Part shown: positions 52,297 to 61,318 of the stretch, one piece after another
How the letters are laid out: each line of letters begins with the position of its first letter
How positions within the stretch are numbered: the first letter of the stretch is position 1
Assembly (NCBI RefSeq): GCF_023277745.1
Contig: NZ_CP086322.1
Span: 1,240,001 to 1,304,000 of the forward strand
Source: Streptomyces halobius
GTDB lineage: Bacteria > Actinomycetota > Actinomycetes > Streptomycetales > Streptomycetaceae
Reading direction: 5' to 3'
Length of the DNA stretch: 64,000 nt
Notes under the pieces: generated by a model
Told to the model about the DNA's origin: nothing
Database searches by the model: none
What the model saw: only the letters and a program-made list of their open reading frames with translations
Position numbers and translations under genes: made by a program

Positions 52297-53253
52297 ATGA
52301 CCTCGCCGATTTCGCTGTGCCCGCAGTTGCCGGAGAACGCGCTGATCGTGCTGATCGGCGCCTCCGGGGCCGGTAAGACGACGCTGGCCAGTACCTGGCC
52401 CGCCTCTCAGGTCCTCTCGCTGGACACCCTGCGCGGTTGGGTGAGCGACGACGAAGGGTGCCAGGAAGCCACCACCGACGCCGTCGATGCCCTCCACTGG
52501 CTCGTGGACCGCAGGATGGCCCGCCGCCTCAACACGGTCATCGACGCCAACGTGAGCAGCGACGCCAGGGACCCGCTGATCGCCGCCGCCAAGCGCCACG
52601 GCATGCCTGCCATTGCGGTGATCGTGGCGACATCGGAAGACGTGTGCCTGGCGCGCCAGATCCCGCGCCCGGACAACCGAACCGTTCCCGGTGACACGGT
52701 CCGCGCGCAGTACAAGCAGATGGTCCACTCGATCCAGTCGCTGCGGGCGCAGGGCTTCAACGAGGCCTTCTTCGCTGGGGGCCTCAACCGCCTGGAGCCG
52801 TTCCTTCGGCGCCTGAGCGAGGCCCGCGAAGCCGACCTCGGGCTGGACGGCGGTGACGGCCGGGGGGACCTGCTCCTGGTCCGCCGCGTCTTCGGCCCCG
52901 AGATCCTTCCCATGTGGCAGTGGAAGGACGGCTCCGACGTCGCGGGCGGCGACCGGGTCGCGGAGATCCGCCTCGGACAGCTGTACCTCACCCTCGCCCT
53001 GCGCACGAACGTCGACGGCGAGGGCGACGTCGGCTTCGACGTCATGGTGCCCTGCCCGTTCGACCCGGAGTGCTGCGGCTACGCGTGGGCGCCGGCCTAC
53101 AGCATCAGCTGCCTCCACCGGGCGCTCACCGGCGAGTTGAACACCAGCGAGGACATCGTCTGCACCGTGCATGGCGGCTTCGATGACGTTGACCAGGAGG
53201 CCGACGACCACGCCCTGCAGGCGCTCCACGAAACCGTCGGGAGCGTGCGATGA
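52297..53253 (+). CDS. P-loop AAA/kinase-like protein
   Basis: 318 residues from ATG 52297 behind AAGGAGA. Walker A is IGASGAGKTTLAS, and the Asp in VLSLDTLRGWVSDDEG and VIDANVSSDARDPL resemble the catalytic and lid regions of 5'-polynucleotide-kinase-type ATPases (as in Pnkp). The C-terminal half (LVRRVFGPEILPMWQWKDGS, PCPFDPECCGYAW) is unassigned. A role in nucleic-acid end repair is possible but inferred. Coupled to the next gene by ATGA. Confidence 0.65.
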   Translation: MTSPISLCPQLPENALIVLIGASGAGKTTLASTWPASQVLSLDTLRGWVSDDEGCQEATTDAVDALHWLVDRRMARRLNTVIDANVSSDARDPLIAAAKRHGMPAIAVIVATSEDVCLARQIPRPDNRTVPGDTVRAQYKQMVHSIQSLRAQGFNEAFFAGGLNRLEPFLRRLSEAREADLGLDGGDGRGDLLLVRRVFGPEILPMWQWKDGSDVAGGDRVAEIRLGQLYLTLALRTNVDGEGDVGFDVMVPCPFDPECCGYAWAPAYSISCLHRALTGELNTSEDIVCTVHGGFDDVDQEADDHALQALHETVGSVR

Positions 53254-53740
53254 CCTTCCGTGAAACCGGCGCTATCCCTGGTTGGACGGACTGGCAGCTC
53301 GCCCGCGAAGCCCTGCACCACGCCGGGTTATCCGACGGCGAGCAGCGCATCGCCAAGCTGTCCACCGAAGAGGAGGTCCGCCGGGTCAACAACTTCCTGG
53401 CCGCCGGACGTCACGACACCGACCGCTTGACCGCCATCGAGACCAGGCTGAAGGCCGTCCCCGACGGCTGGCGGCAGCGGGTCTGCGACCCCGGTCTCAT
53501 CGAGGACGCCGACGGCCAGCCCATCGCCATCCTCGGCACCAGCGGCGACGTACGGATCCCCCTCGGGGAGTTCCTCGCCTCTGCCCCGCCGACACCGAGT
53601 GGCTCGCTCAGCAACTAAGGCGGGCATGGGCGCAACTGGACAAGCTGCGCGACCGGATCGACGCCGCCGGCAGCCTCATGGACACCAACTACGTCGCCAC
53701 CGCCATCGACTACGTCCGCGGCTCGCGGGAGACGCAATGA
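53250..53740 (+). pseudogene. hypothetical protein with an apparent frameshift
   Basis: From ATG 53250: GAIPGWTDWQLAREALHHAG, then LAAGRHDTDRLTAIETRLKA. The zero frame stops at 53616, but coding-like sequence continues in another frame from about 53590 (TEWLAQQLRRAWAQLDKLRD to YVATAIDYVRGSRETQ, TGA 53738). The likely full product is about 163 residues. Unrecognised family. Confidence 0.5.
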
Positions 53741-53805
53741 CGCCCCAGCCGCTACCAGCTCGACACCTGGCAGCCGATCGAGGCACTCCTGGAAGGCGGC
53801 TCCCA

Positions 53806-54405
53806 ATGACCACACGCCTCGCCCCGTACCCGCCGTTGACCGGCAGCGAGCCCTGCGGTCAGCCGCACGCCGACCACTCCCCCGCCACCGTGCCGTCCAC
53901 CAACGGCCGGCGCGCCGGACGGCCAGGCACCAAAAAGCCTCGGAGCCGCCGCGTGACACCGAAGCTCTCCGCCCCGGACTCCATCCGCGGCATCGCCATC
54001 AAGCAACCCTGGACGGCCTGCATCCTCCACGGCGACAAACGCGTGGAAAACCGGCCCCGCGCATGGGCGTCCGGTTGGCGCCTGCTGCACGCCGGAGCCG
54101 AGATCGACCGCGCCGCGCTGCGCGACCCGCTCGTGGCTCGCAGGATCCGCGGGCACGAGCTACGCACCCGCGCGGTCCTCGGCATCGTCCGCATCACTGG
54201 CGCCCACACCGACACCGGCGAGGCGTGCAGCCCCTGGGCGCACCCCGAGCGCTTCCACCTGGACCTGGACGACGTCCACGCGCTGCCGCTGCCGGTGCCC
54301 TGCGGCGGACAGCTCGGGCCGTGGCGCGTACCGCTCGCGGTCTTCGATCAGGTCCTTGTCCAGCTGCCCGACCTTGCCCCACTCCTCACGGAGGCCCCGT
54401 CATGA
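53806..54405 (+). CDS. ASCH-domain protein
   Basis: 199 residues from ATG 53806. SIRGIAIKQPWTACILHGDK, then VENRPRAWASGWRLLHAGAE is an ASC-1 homology domain, a PUA-like fold that binds RNA or modified nucleosides. The first about 55 residues are a basic linker. A short coding-like frame (RYQLDTWQPIEALLEGGSQ) just upstream overlaps the ATG and may be another small gene with a one-base shift near its start. Confidence 0.78.
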   Translation: MTTRLAPYPPLTGSEPCGQPHADHSPATVPSTNGRRAGRPGTKKPRSRRVTPKLSAPDSIRGIAIKQPWTACILHGDKRVENRPRAWASGWRLLHAGAEIDRAALRDPLVARRIRGHELRTRAVLGIVRITGAHTDTGEACSPWAHPERFHLDLDDVHALPLPVPCGGQLGPWRVPLAVFDQVLVQLPDLAPLLTEAPS

Positions 54406-54949
54406 GCGGTCTGCGTACCGGCACCCCGAACACCCCGTCCGTGGTCGCCGACAACCGGATTCCCTTCCCCCGTACCGACACCCCGACCCGTTGCCAGGAC
54501 CACCCGAAGCTGTTCGCCATCGAGGACGTCACCGACCGCACCGAGCGAGAGAAGGCCCTCGCCAAGGCCAAGCTCGCCTGCTCCGGCTGCCCGATCGTCA
54601 CCGGCTGCCTCAAGTGGGCCCTGGCCAACAAGGAGATGACCCAACCGGCGTGTGGGTGGCGACCACTGCCCGGCAGCGGACCACCCTGCGCAAGAGCCTT
54701 GAACGGCGCCTCGGGGCCGACTGGGTCGGCGTCGTCGCCGAAGAGGACCGCCGCCAGCAAGAGAAACAGCGCGCGGCCCGTCTCGCCCCGCCCACCGTCC
54801 GCGACCAGGTGATGGCCCGCCTGGAGCTGGAGCTCATCCCCACCCGGCCCGCCCCGTACGAGCCGTGGAGGGAACCGATGACCCCGGCCCGGCAGGTGCA
54901 CAACATGGCGATCCCCAAGGCCGCGCTGTCCACCAAGGCGGCCGCGTAG
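54402..54949 (+). pseudogene. WhiB-family transcription regulator with a frameshift
   Basis: ATG 54402 overlaps the ASCH stop. Cysteine ligands of the 4Fe-4S cluster: RCQDHP, then CSGCPIVTGC. The zero frame leaves the family after KEMTQ near 54640; the -1 frame continues with TGVWVATTARQRTTLRKSLE (the G-x-W motif) and a DNA-binding tail to 54949. The single shift is either decay or a base-call error. Wbl proteins bind promoter DNA with sigma factors. Confidence 0.78.
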
Positions 54950-54951
54950 CG

Positions 54952-55071
54952 ATGTTCAGCGACTGGCAGCAGGCCCTCGAAGCCGAGGGCCTGCCTCTCA
55001 CCCGTCCCGTGGTGGGCGGCACCACGGGGCCGCCCACCACCCCACTCCTCAAGGAGACCGAATCACCATGA
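54952..55071 (+). CDS. short hypothetical ORF
   Basis: 39 residues (FSDWQQALEAEGLPLTRPVV and a Thr/Pro-rich end), starting two bases after the WhiB stop and overlapping the next ATG. Probably translated within the operon. Function unknown. Confidence 0.4.
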   Translation: MFSDWQQALEAEGLPLTRPVVGGTTGPPTTPLLKETESP

Positions 55072-55240
55072 CCGCATTCACCGAAGCCCACCCTGGCCAG
55101 ACCTTCACGCTGTCCGGCACCACCGAGGAAGGCTTCGACACGCTGTACGGCATCCCGGCCATCGCGCTGGGCGAGGACTGCGACCGCCTCATGGCGTTAG
55201 GCCATATCACCGACCGCGCCGTCCTCGCTGTCAGCGGCAG
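55068..55240 (+). pseudogene. hypothetical gene, 3' truncated
   Basis: ATG 55068. HPGQTFTLSGTTEEGFDTLY and ALGEDCDRLMALGHITDRAV are coherent, then the sequence changes to that of another family near 55245. Unrecognised. Confidence 0.45.
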
Positions 55241-55263
55241 GGCCGGCGAAGCCGAAGTCGCAG

Positions 55264-55512
55264 GTGCCGGTGTGGTGCGAGGGACTGGCCTGGTCGGCGC
55301 TGTCGGTGGACTACCAGCGCATCCTGCGACTCCTCGCGGACCGGCACCGCCTTGGTCAAGGCCCCTTGACCTGCCAGGAGATGGCCGCCTTGTTCGGCCT
55401 GGACGTGGCGCCGGCCAAGGTGGAGGCACTGCGGTCGAAGGCGACGCGGCTGGTGGCCCGCGGCTGGCTTGCCGAGCCAGCGCCGGGCCGGTTCACCCTC
55501 GCGCAGCATGGG
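55264..55512 (+). pseudogene. C-terminal winged-helix fragment of a streptomycete hypothetical protein
   Basis: LSVDYQRILRLLADRHRLGQ, QEMAALFGLDVAPAKVEALR and LVARGWLAEPAPGRFTLA are a winged-helix unit without its N-terminus. Possibly the same family as the coiled-coil N-terminal half at 40952-41203. Confidence 0.5.
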
Positions 55513-56283
55513 GCCGGGCCAAGCGGCGGTCATGAGCAGGATCATCGACCAGTAGACCATCGCCTCGGCGCTGGTGGTGCGGCGTTCGAAGTCACGGACC
55601 AGGCGGCGACTGCGCATCAGGTGGGCGAAGAACCGCTCGACGATCCACCGCTTGGGCAGCACCACGAAACCGCGCATGTCGTCGCTGCGTTTGACGATCG
55701 CCAGGACCAGGGCGAACGCGGCCAGGCAGTGCTCGACGAGGCTGCCGGTGTAGCCGCCGTCGGCCCAGATGAGGGCCAGGCGGTGATGCGCGTCGGTCAC
55801 CTGCCTGAGCAGGACCTGGGCGGCGGTGCGGTCGCCGGTGTCCGCGGCGGTGACCATCACCGCGAGCAGCAGGCCGAGGGTGTCGACCACGACGTGCCGC
55901 TTGCGCCCGTTGACCAGCTTGCCGCCGTCAAAGCCACGGCTCTCCGACCCGACGACGGCATCTGCCTTGACCGACTGCGAGTCGATCACCCCGGCCGTCG
56001 GTTCCGTATCCCGACCCAGCTTCTCGCGGACCTGTCCGCGCAGCCGGTCGTGGAACTCCTTGACCAGGCCATGGTCACGCCAGCGGCGGAAGAACGCGTA
56101 TACCCGGTCCCACGGCGGGAAATCCCCGGGCATCGACCGCCACTTGATGCCGTTGTCCACCAGGTAGCGGATCGCATCGAGCATCGCCCGGTGGCAGTAC
56201 GCCTCCGGCCGGCCGCCACGACCACGCAGCCAGCCCGGCACCGGCAGCAGCGGCCGGGCCACGGCCCACTCCGCGTCCGTCAT
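55513..56283 (-). pseudogene. IS5-family transposase, last residues lost
   Basis: From ATG 56283: TDAEWAVARPLLPVPGWLRG, the first Asp in GVIDSQSVKADAVVGSESRG, RKRHVVVDTLGLLLAVMVT, second Asp in LIWADGGYTGSLVEH and Glu in RRWIVERFFAHL-like KRWIVERFFAHLMRSRRL. The family end (YWSMILLMT plus RRL) is cut at about 55513, where the frame runs into the neighbouring gene fragment. The catalytic residues remain, so loss is limited to the terminus. Confidence 0.75.
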
Positions 56284-56758
56284 GTCCGAGGGATACCGCC
56301 GAACACGTTCCGGGTGATCAGCCGCATTCCCGAACCGGTGAGCGACACAATCACACGTCGGTGCAGCCGAGTTGAACCGCACCGGCGCGAGCACGTACAA
56401 CTGCCGCAACAGGGTCTCCTGGATCTCGGTTGGCTTCGCAACCCCGAGCTACCAAGAGGCCCTGTTCTCATGCCCGCGGCCAGCTGCGATCACCCGATCG
56501 AGACTCCCGTTCGACCCACATCCCTCAAGATCGGAACGACAACAGCTACTGAGCTTGGGAAGCTGCGATCATTTGCGGCTGGTTTGGGCGCTGATCTGGG
56601 CGAACGGCTGGTTCACGGCCTCGTCGGACGCTGCTGCCTTCTCACCGTGATTCCCCGCTGTTCCCCGCTCGTTCTGGTGCACTTGTGGTGCAGCCCGCGT
56701 CACCAGACTGCTTCATCAGAGGCCCTTTCTACGCCCTGGCGCGAGGTCGTGCTCACGC
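56284..56758. other. IS5 left end and unassigned sequence
   Basis: The first about 100 bases are probably the IS5 terminus. The rest shows no coding frame and no RNA gene, and GC is lower around 56500-56720. Confidence 0.35.
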
Positions 56759-57261
56759 TCACTGCGCTCGCCACGGTTCCACGTGATGACACCTTTCCTG
56801 CTGGGTGTAGCCCCCGGGAACGTCCGCGCTAACGGAATTCCAGAAGGGCTTGGACTCGCGGAAGTGCCCGCCCCCGTGTGCCACTGGACTCCGGGATAGG
56901 CGCGGCGCAGAGACCGGAGAGCGGCTGAGGCAAGGCCGCAGCGCGTGTAGCCCTCATAGGAGTGAGGCGATTCCACCCAGCCGATCTCGCACAGATCGCA
57001 GACCACGTACTCGACCTCGAAAGCCAGGTCGGATCCGAAGTATGCCGCTCGGATGCGCCAACCTATCCGCTCATAGGCCCCAGCTGGCCGGTCGACCCAG
57101 GGTCGCGGCGGGGTGGCGGTCCGGTCGAATCGGTAGAACTCGGGGTAAGCCCATCGGCGGAGCCGGTCGCGCCAGGTCGGCTTGTCGGGCCACTCCCGTA
57201 CCCAATGCACGTAGTCAGCGAGCTGCGCCACGGCACGGATCGCCGTTTCCCGCTCTGTCAC
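56759..57261 (-). pseudogene. GNAT-like streptomycete hypothetical with a frameshift
   Basis: GTG 57261 follows AAGGAG at seven bases. TAIRAVAQLADYVHWVREWP, EVEYVVCDLCEIGWVESPHS and RCGLASAALRSLRRAYPGVQ are read in frame. After WHT a shift in a G-run near 56870 separates GHFRESKPFWNSVSADVPGG and the end at 56759. The RxGLA-type segment resembles the acetyl-CoA loop of N-acetyltransferases. Substrate unknown. Confidence 0.6.
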
Positions 57262-57300
57262 GGGATCTCCTTCCGTGTCTCTGGACTTGCCGTCGGTCAT

Positions 57301-57571
57301 GGTCAGTCGCGGGGGCTGTTGCACAGCACGGCGTGTGACTACGTTGTGAAGCCCCAACACGCTTTCCAAATGTTCGTCCGACTGTCCGGGAGTGGCCAGG
57401 GGCGTCCTGACCTGTAGTGGAGCGGTTGCTGGGAAGGCTTGTGAACGGTGCTGGACGAGCGTGAATGCAACCAAAACTGCAACCACGGAAGCGGCTGTTC
57501 GCGCTGGTCAGGCTGCGACCGGAGCGCAGGCACCGAACCTGCGCTCTGCGCAGCGGGGCGTGAGTCGCGAT
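57301..57571. other. non-coding stretch with a 9-bp hairpin
   Basis: A hairpin gagcgcagg/cctgcgctc around caccgaa lies near 57526. Its sequence partly resembles the tRNA-end fragment at 40806. No gene. Confidence 0.35.
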
Positions 57572-58585
57572 CTAGGAGCGACTGACCCGAGCTTGCCAGA
57601 CGTCGGTGTCGCGGGTGAGCCGTGCTGGGAGTTCGTGGGTGCGGGGGGACCCCGCTTCCCGCCACTGGTGGATCAAAGCGTGGAGGACTTCGAGGGCCGA
57701 GGACTCGATGTGGTCGGCGATGAGGTGCTCGTCGGTGGCGATGGCCACGTGAGCGGTGCCGTTCGGGGAGAGGGAGCCGAGGCCGATGCCGGTGCCGTGG
57801 TCGATGGTCGCTTCGAGCAGGCCGGCGGGTTCGGTGGCGATGAGCCAGTTCTTTAGGTGGAAGTAGTCGGCGTGCTGTGCGGGTGTGGGCTCGGTGTGGG
57901 ACGCGTCGCGCAGAGCGGCGAGGAGGCGTTCGATGGTGCTGGGATCCTGATCGCTGAGGGGCGTGAGTGAGCAGTCGGGCTGCTGTGTATCGACAGCGCG
58001 GGAGGCGGTGTCCGCGGGGGCGGGGGCGACCATGGGGGTGTATCCGCCGTGGTGGATCTCGACTTGGTGTGGCTGGTGCTTGTCGTCGACCGTAATGCGG
58101 GCGATCGCGTAGGCGCCCGGCAGGTCAGCGATGCGTACGCCGCTGAGGAGGGTGCCCCCGGGCTTCAGTTGCTGGAGCCAGGCGTCGGGGATGGCCGGTG
58201 GGGTGGTGCCGACGAGGATGCGGTCGTACGGGCCGTTCTGCGGATATCCGAGGAGACCGTCGCCGACAACCACGGCGACCTGGTGGCCGTACTCGGCGTA
58301 GAGCGCCTCGGCCCGCCTGGCGAGGGCGGGATCGATCTCGACGGCCGTGACTCGTCCTTCGGGGCCGGCCAGTTGGGCGAGGAGTGCGGCGGAGAGGCCG
58401 GAGCCGATGCCGATGTCCATGACGTTCGCACCTGGGTGGACGTCGAGCATGCGCAGGTGGCGGTGGGTGACAGCGGCAGGTGTGCAGGGGCGTACGGCCC
58501 GGCCGTCGACGCCGTGGAACTGCTCGGCCGGGACAGCGTGGATGGCCTGGTCGAGGGCTTGATCGGTGGGGGTGGTGTTGGGCAT
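57572..58585 (-). CDS. PIMT-type O-methyltransferase of the lasso-peptide cluster
   Basis: 337 residues from ATG 58585. SAM motif I is VMDIGIGSGLSAALLAQLAG; VTAVEIDPALARRA and NGPYDRILVGTTPPAIPDAW follow, as in protein-L-isoaspartate methyltransferases. The about 140-residue C-terminal extension is not in housekeeping PIMTs. Lasso and graspetide clusters with such enzymes convert a specific Asp to an aspartimide after methylation. It is the last gene of the cluster and is 14 bases past the protease stop. Confidence 0.88.
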   Translation of the reverse strand: MPNTTPTDQALDQAIHAVPAEQFHGVDGRAVRPCTPAAVTHRHLRMLDVHPGANVMDIGIGSGLSAALLAQLAGPEGRVTAVEIDPALARRAEALYAEYGHQVAVVVGDGLLGYPQNGPYDRILVGTTPPAIPDAWLQQLKPGGTLLSGVRIADLPGAYAIARITVDDKHQPHQVEIHHGGYTPMVAPAPADTASRAVDTQQPDCSLTPLSDQDPSTIERLLAALRDASHTEPTPAQHADYFHLKNWLIATEPAGLLEATIDHGTGIGLGSLSPNGTAHVAIATDEHLIADHIESSALEVLHALIHQWREAGSPRTHELPARLTRDTDVWQARVSRS

Positions 58586-58599
58586 CGAGTGGTCCTTGG

Positions 58600-59019
58600 T
58601 CAGGTGCGGAGGGTGACGTGGAAGGGGCGGTCGGAGGTGTTCGTTTCCCCGACGGGCTGGGTGTCCGCTTCGATCCAGGCGTGTGACTCGCATGGGGCGA
58701 AGCGGCAGCCTATGCACCAGTCCACGGCCTTGCCGTGGAGCGTCGAGGCGAGGAAGGCGGCCAGGGACATCTCCAGGCAGGCGGCGCGGCCTGGGAAGAA
58801 CCGGCTGGCCCAGTCGCGTGCGGCGACCACTCGCCCGGCTTCCGTGGCGGTCGCGGGGCGGCGGGTGCAGCGTTTGGCGATACGGGCGACGGCGAGGGTG
58901 GCCCGTAGCGGTGCCGTGTGCACCAAGGCGGTGGCCAGGGCGAGTGCGGCAACGGCCACGAAACGGTCGGGCAAGGGTGGCCGGGAGGTTCGGGCGGGTA
59001 CGGCCATGGGGATGCTCAA
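58600..59019 (-). CDS. lasso-peptide B2 leader peptidase (transglutaminase-like)
   Basis: 139 residues. The catalytic Cys is in GRAACLEMSLAAFLAS, the His in ESHAWIEAD, and the acidic residue follows; WCIGCRFAPCESH has extra Cys. This is the B2 protease that removes the leader before cyclisation. TTG 59019 overlaps the B1 stop and has AGGAGG eight bases upstream. GTG 59028 and ATG 59007 are alternatives. Confidence 0.87.
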   Translation of the reverse strand: MSIPMAVPARTSRPPLPDRFVAVAALALATALVHTAPLRATLAVARIAKRCTRRPATATEAGRVVAARDWASRFFPGRAACLEMSLAAFLASTLHGKAVDWCIGCRFAPCESHAWIEADTQPVGETNTSDRPFHVTLRT

Positions 59020-59303
59020 CGGTGCCACCTCCTACGGGCGGGGTCGCGCAGCATACGGCGGTCGAGGAGCTGCTGGGCGAGGGCTCGCATATCGGTGCGT
59101 ACCCGGTTCGGGTCAGCGCCGAAGAGGGCCGACACATGATCGGCGGCCTCGTCGACGGTCGCGCCCGCGGCAAGGTAGCGCCACCACAGAGCGCCGGAGA
59201 AGGTGAGCGCGTACCACCGCCCCTTGCCGCGCAGGTCGAGCAACATGCCTCCGCGCTCGGTGATGGTGGCGCGCACCGTGGGCGCCGGCCGGAGATCAGA
59301 CAT
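59016..59303 (-). CDS. lasso-peptide B1 protein (PqqD-like RRE)
   Basis: 95 residues with the RRE wing (ATITERGGMLLDLRGKGRWY, ALWWRYLAAGATVDEAADHV, LAQQLLDRRML). It binds the YxxPxL motif of the precursor leader and delivers it to the protease. ATG 59303 lies eight bases inside the cyclase end. Confidence 0.88.
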   Translation of the reverse strand: MSDLRPAPTVRATITERGGMLLDLRGKGRWYALTFSGALWWRYLAAGATVDEAADHVSALFGADPNRVRTDMRALAQQLLDRRMLRDPARRRWHR

Positions 59304-61095
59304 GTGAGACCTCCGTTGTTTCGCTGGTGGTGGCGCGGGAGCGGTGCTGGCGCAGCCAGAGTTCGGCGGCGATGAGCGCTTCGAGGGCCGCGAGCTTCCC
59401 GGGCACGCCGGCAGCCAGGCGGTCCAGTTCGGCACAGGCGGCGGAGGCATCGATCCAGCCTTCGGCAGCCAGTTCGCTGGTGGTGAGGAGGTCGCGCAGG
59501 GCCGTGACGTGGTGGCGCAGGCCGGTGTAGGCGTTTCCGTCGTAGGCGCCCTTGGTGCGCCGTTGTAGGAGCCAGTCAGGTACGAGTCCGTGGAGCGCGG
59601 CGCCGAGCAGCGGCTTCTGGAGTGTGGTGCTGGCTCGGGAGGAGGTTGGTATGGCCATCGCGGCGCGGACGACGGCGTTGTCGAGGTAGGGAGCGTGGTG
59701 CGGCAGCCCCTGAGCGTGGGCCTGGTTGCGCAACTCCGCCTCGTAGGTGCCGAACTCGCGCAGCTCGGCCCAGGCGCGGTGGCGGCTGGTGTGGCTCGGT
59801 TGGACCGTGCAGTGTTCGGCTGCGATGGCGGCGCGCGTCGAGAGGGCGTGGCGGGCCTGTGGGGTCAGCCAGCTGTGGAGCCCGGAGGCCCGGACCCAGT
59901 GGAGCCGGGCCGGGTGCTCCGGCTTCGCCTTGGCCGGGTCGGTGGTGATTTCGTGGGCGAGTTGCCGGAGGACCGCGGCGTGGGTGGTGCGCGAGAGGCG
60001 GACGGCCGCCGCCACGACGGCGTACATCGGCAGGTGGCGCAGACGGGCACGGGCCAGCGAGTGGCTGATCAAGGCCGAGATGTCACGCGCTTGTGCCAGG
60101 TCGGCGAGGTAGTACGGGGAGGTGGCGAGCAGGGTGTCGGCGCCGGACCCGGTGAGATGGGTATCGCTTCCGTGGCCGATGCAGGGGCGCTGGTACGCGG
60201 CGCGCATGCGCCATCGGGCGGCATCGGGGAACGGCTGGTCGGTTGCGGGAGCGTCCAGTAGCCCGGCGAAGAAGAGGCCCTCGGCGTCGGTCACGAGCTC
60301 GTGGTGCAGGCCCGGCTGGCCCGTGGCCGCCCGCTGGGCGTAGGCGACGTCCTCGTTGGTGCTGGTGGCGTCCGCGTCGGTGACGGCGAGGACTTCAGCG
60401 CCTGCGATGCCGGTTGCCAGCAGTACCAGCGAGGTGGAGTCGAGGCCGCCGGAGAAGTCGGCGGTCAGCTTGCGGGCTGCCGCAGCTCGGCTGGTGACCG
60501 CGGTGATAAGTGCTTCGCGGAGCTCTGCGGCGGCCTCGGCGAAGTGGAGCGTTCGAGGCTTCTCGTACTCCTCGACCGAGTGCTGGCCGTCGCGGTGGAT
60601 GACGAGTGCGTGGCCTCCGGCCAGTCGACGTACGCCCTGGAACGCGCTTCCGTTGCCTGTGACCTCGGGCACGGTGGCACATACGAGGCGCGCGATCACC
60701 GAGGCGTGGTCCACTCTCGCGCCGATCCGGAGGGCAAGGGTTTGCGCCGACGTAGACCAGTGTGTGCGGTCTGGTGTCTCGGCGAAGTACACCGGCCGTG
60801 TTCCAGCCACGTCGGTGATGACCGCTGTTGTATCTCCGTCGTCTGCCACGGCCCAGTAGCTTCCGGGCCAGGTGGTGAGTGCGGACCACTGGCCGGAGCG
60901 GGCGGCGTGGAGTCCGTCGCGCAGCTGCCTGTCCGTGGCGTAGCAGTTGCCCACGACGGCCATCCGTACCGGTCCGTCGCTGACGACGCGATGCGTGGTG
61001 CCGACTGATGTGCCCCGCACGACTGGGGCGCGAGGGTCGGACCAAAGCGCCGACGAATCTGCCGACCACTGTCCTGGGCTGCTCAGATGGAACAT
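59296..61095 (-). CDS. lasso-peptide cyclase (asparagine synthetase-like)
   Basis: 599 residues. The C-terminal ATP-pyrophosphatase domain has the PP-loop LTADFSGGLDSTSLVLLATG and HGSDTHLTGSGADTLLATSP. The N-terminal half is a degenerate glutamine-amidotransferase fold without the Cys nucleophile. It adenylates an Asp or Glu side chain of the core and forms the macrolactam with Gly1. ATG 61095 is 76 bases after the precursor gene. Confidence 0.92.
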   Translation of the reverse strand: MFHLSSPGQWSADSSALWSDPRAPVVRGTSVGTTHRVVSDGPVRMAVVGNCYATDRQLRDGLHAARSGQWSALTTWPGSYWAVADDGDTTAVITDVAGTRPVYFAETPDRTHWSTSAQTLALRIGARVDHASVIARLVCATVPEVTGNGSAFQGVRRLAGGHALVIHRDGQHSVEEYEKPRTLHFAEAAAELREALITAVTSRAAAARKLTADFSGGLDSTSLVLLATGIAGAEVLAVTDADATSTNEDVAYAQRAATGQPGLHHELVTDAEGLFFAGLLDAPATDQPFPDAARWRMRAAYQRPCIGHGSDTHLTGSGADTLLATSPYYLADLAQARDISALISHSLARARLRHLPMYAVVAAAVRLSRTTHAAVLRQLAHEITTDPAKAKPEHPARLHWVRASGLHSWLTPQARHALSTRAAIAAEHCTVQPSHTSRHRAWAELREFGTYEAELRNQAHAQGLPHHAPYLDNAVVRAAMAIPTSSRASTTLQKPLLGAALHGLVPDWLLQRRTKGAYDGNAYTGLRHHVTALRDLLTTSELAAEGWIDASAACAELDRLAAGVPGKLAALEALIAAELWLRQHRSRATTSETTEVSHV

Positions 61096-61171
61096 GCCTT
61101 CCCTTTCTGGATGGCCGTCGGGTGCTGGGCAGATGCGGCCTACGCTTCCGCCCAGCACCCGGCAGGTGGGC

Positions 61172-61318
61172 CTACTCGAAATAGCGGCCCTTGTCGGCGC
61201 TGTCCTCGGCGTACTTGCCAAGCGTCACCTTCGACACCACGTCCAGCGCGATCAGCTGGGGAGCGGTGTAGCCCTCATGGACCTCGTTGTGCTTCTCTTT
61301 CCTGAGCTGCTCGTTCAT
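61172..61318 (-). CDS. lasso-peptide precursor
   Basis: 48 residues from ATG 61318. The leader has the RRE-binding YTAPQL (YxxPxL) motif and Thr at position -2 (KVTL). The predicted core is GKYAEDSADKGRYFE: Gly1, with Asp9 as the likely ring residue (nine-residue ring; Asp6 and Glu5 would give rings too small). Asp6-Ser7 is a candidate aspartimide site for the adjacent PIMT. The start overlaps the stop of an ATP-binding regulator gene (ATGA). Confidence 0.87.
   Translation of the reverse strand: MNEQLRKEKHNEVHEGYTAPQLIALDVVSKVTLGKYAEDSADKGRYFE

Noticed and set aside
57526..57550. 9-bp hairpin considered as a tRNA or second att copy
   Set aside because: No T-loop consensus (the loop is caccgaa), and similarity to the 40806 fragment is only partial; kept as a note, not as a feature.
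59296..61221. Longer lasso cyclase start at 61221
   Set aside because: The extra residues overlap the precursor gene and have no homology; ATG 61095 fits family length.
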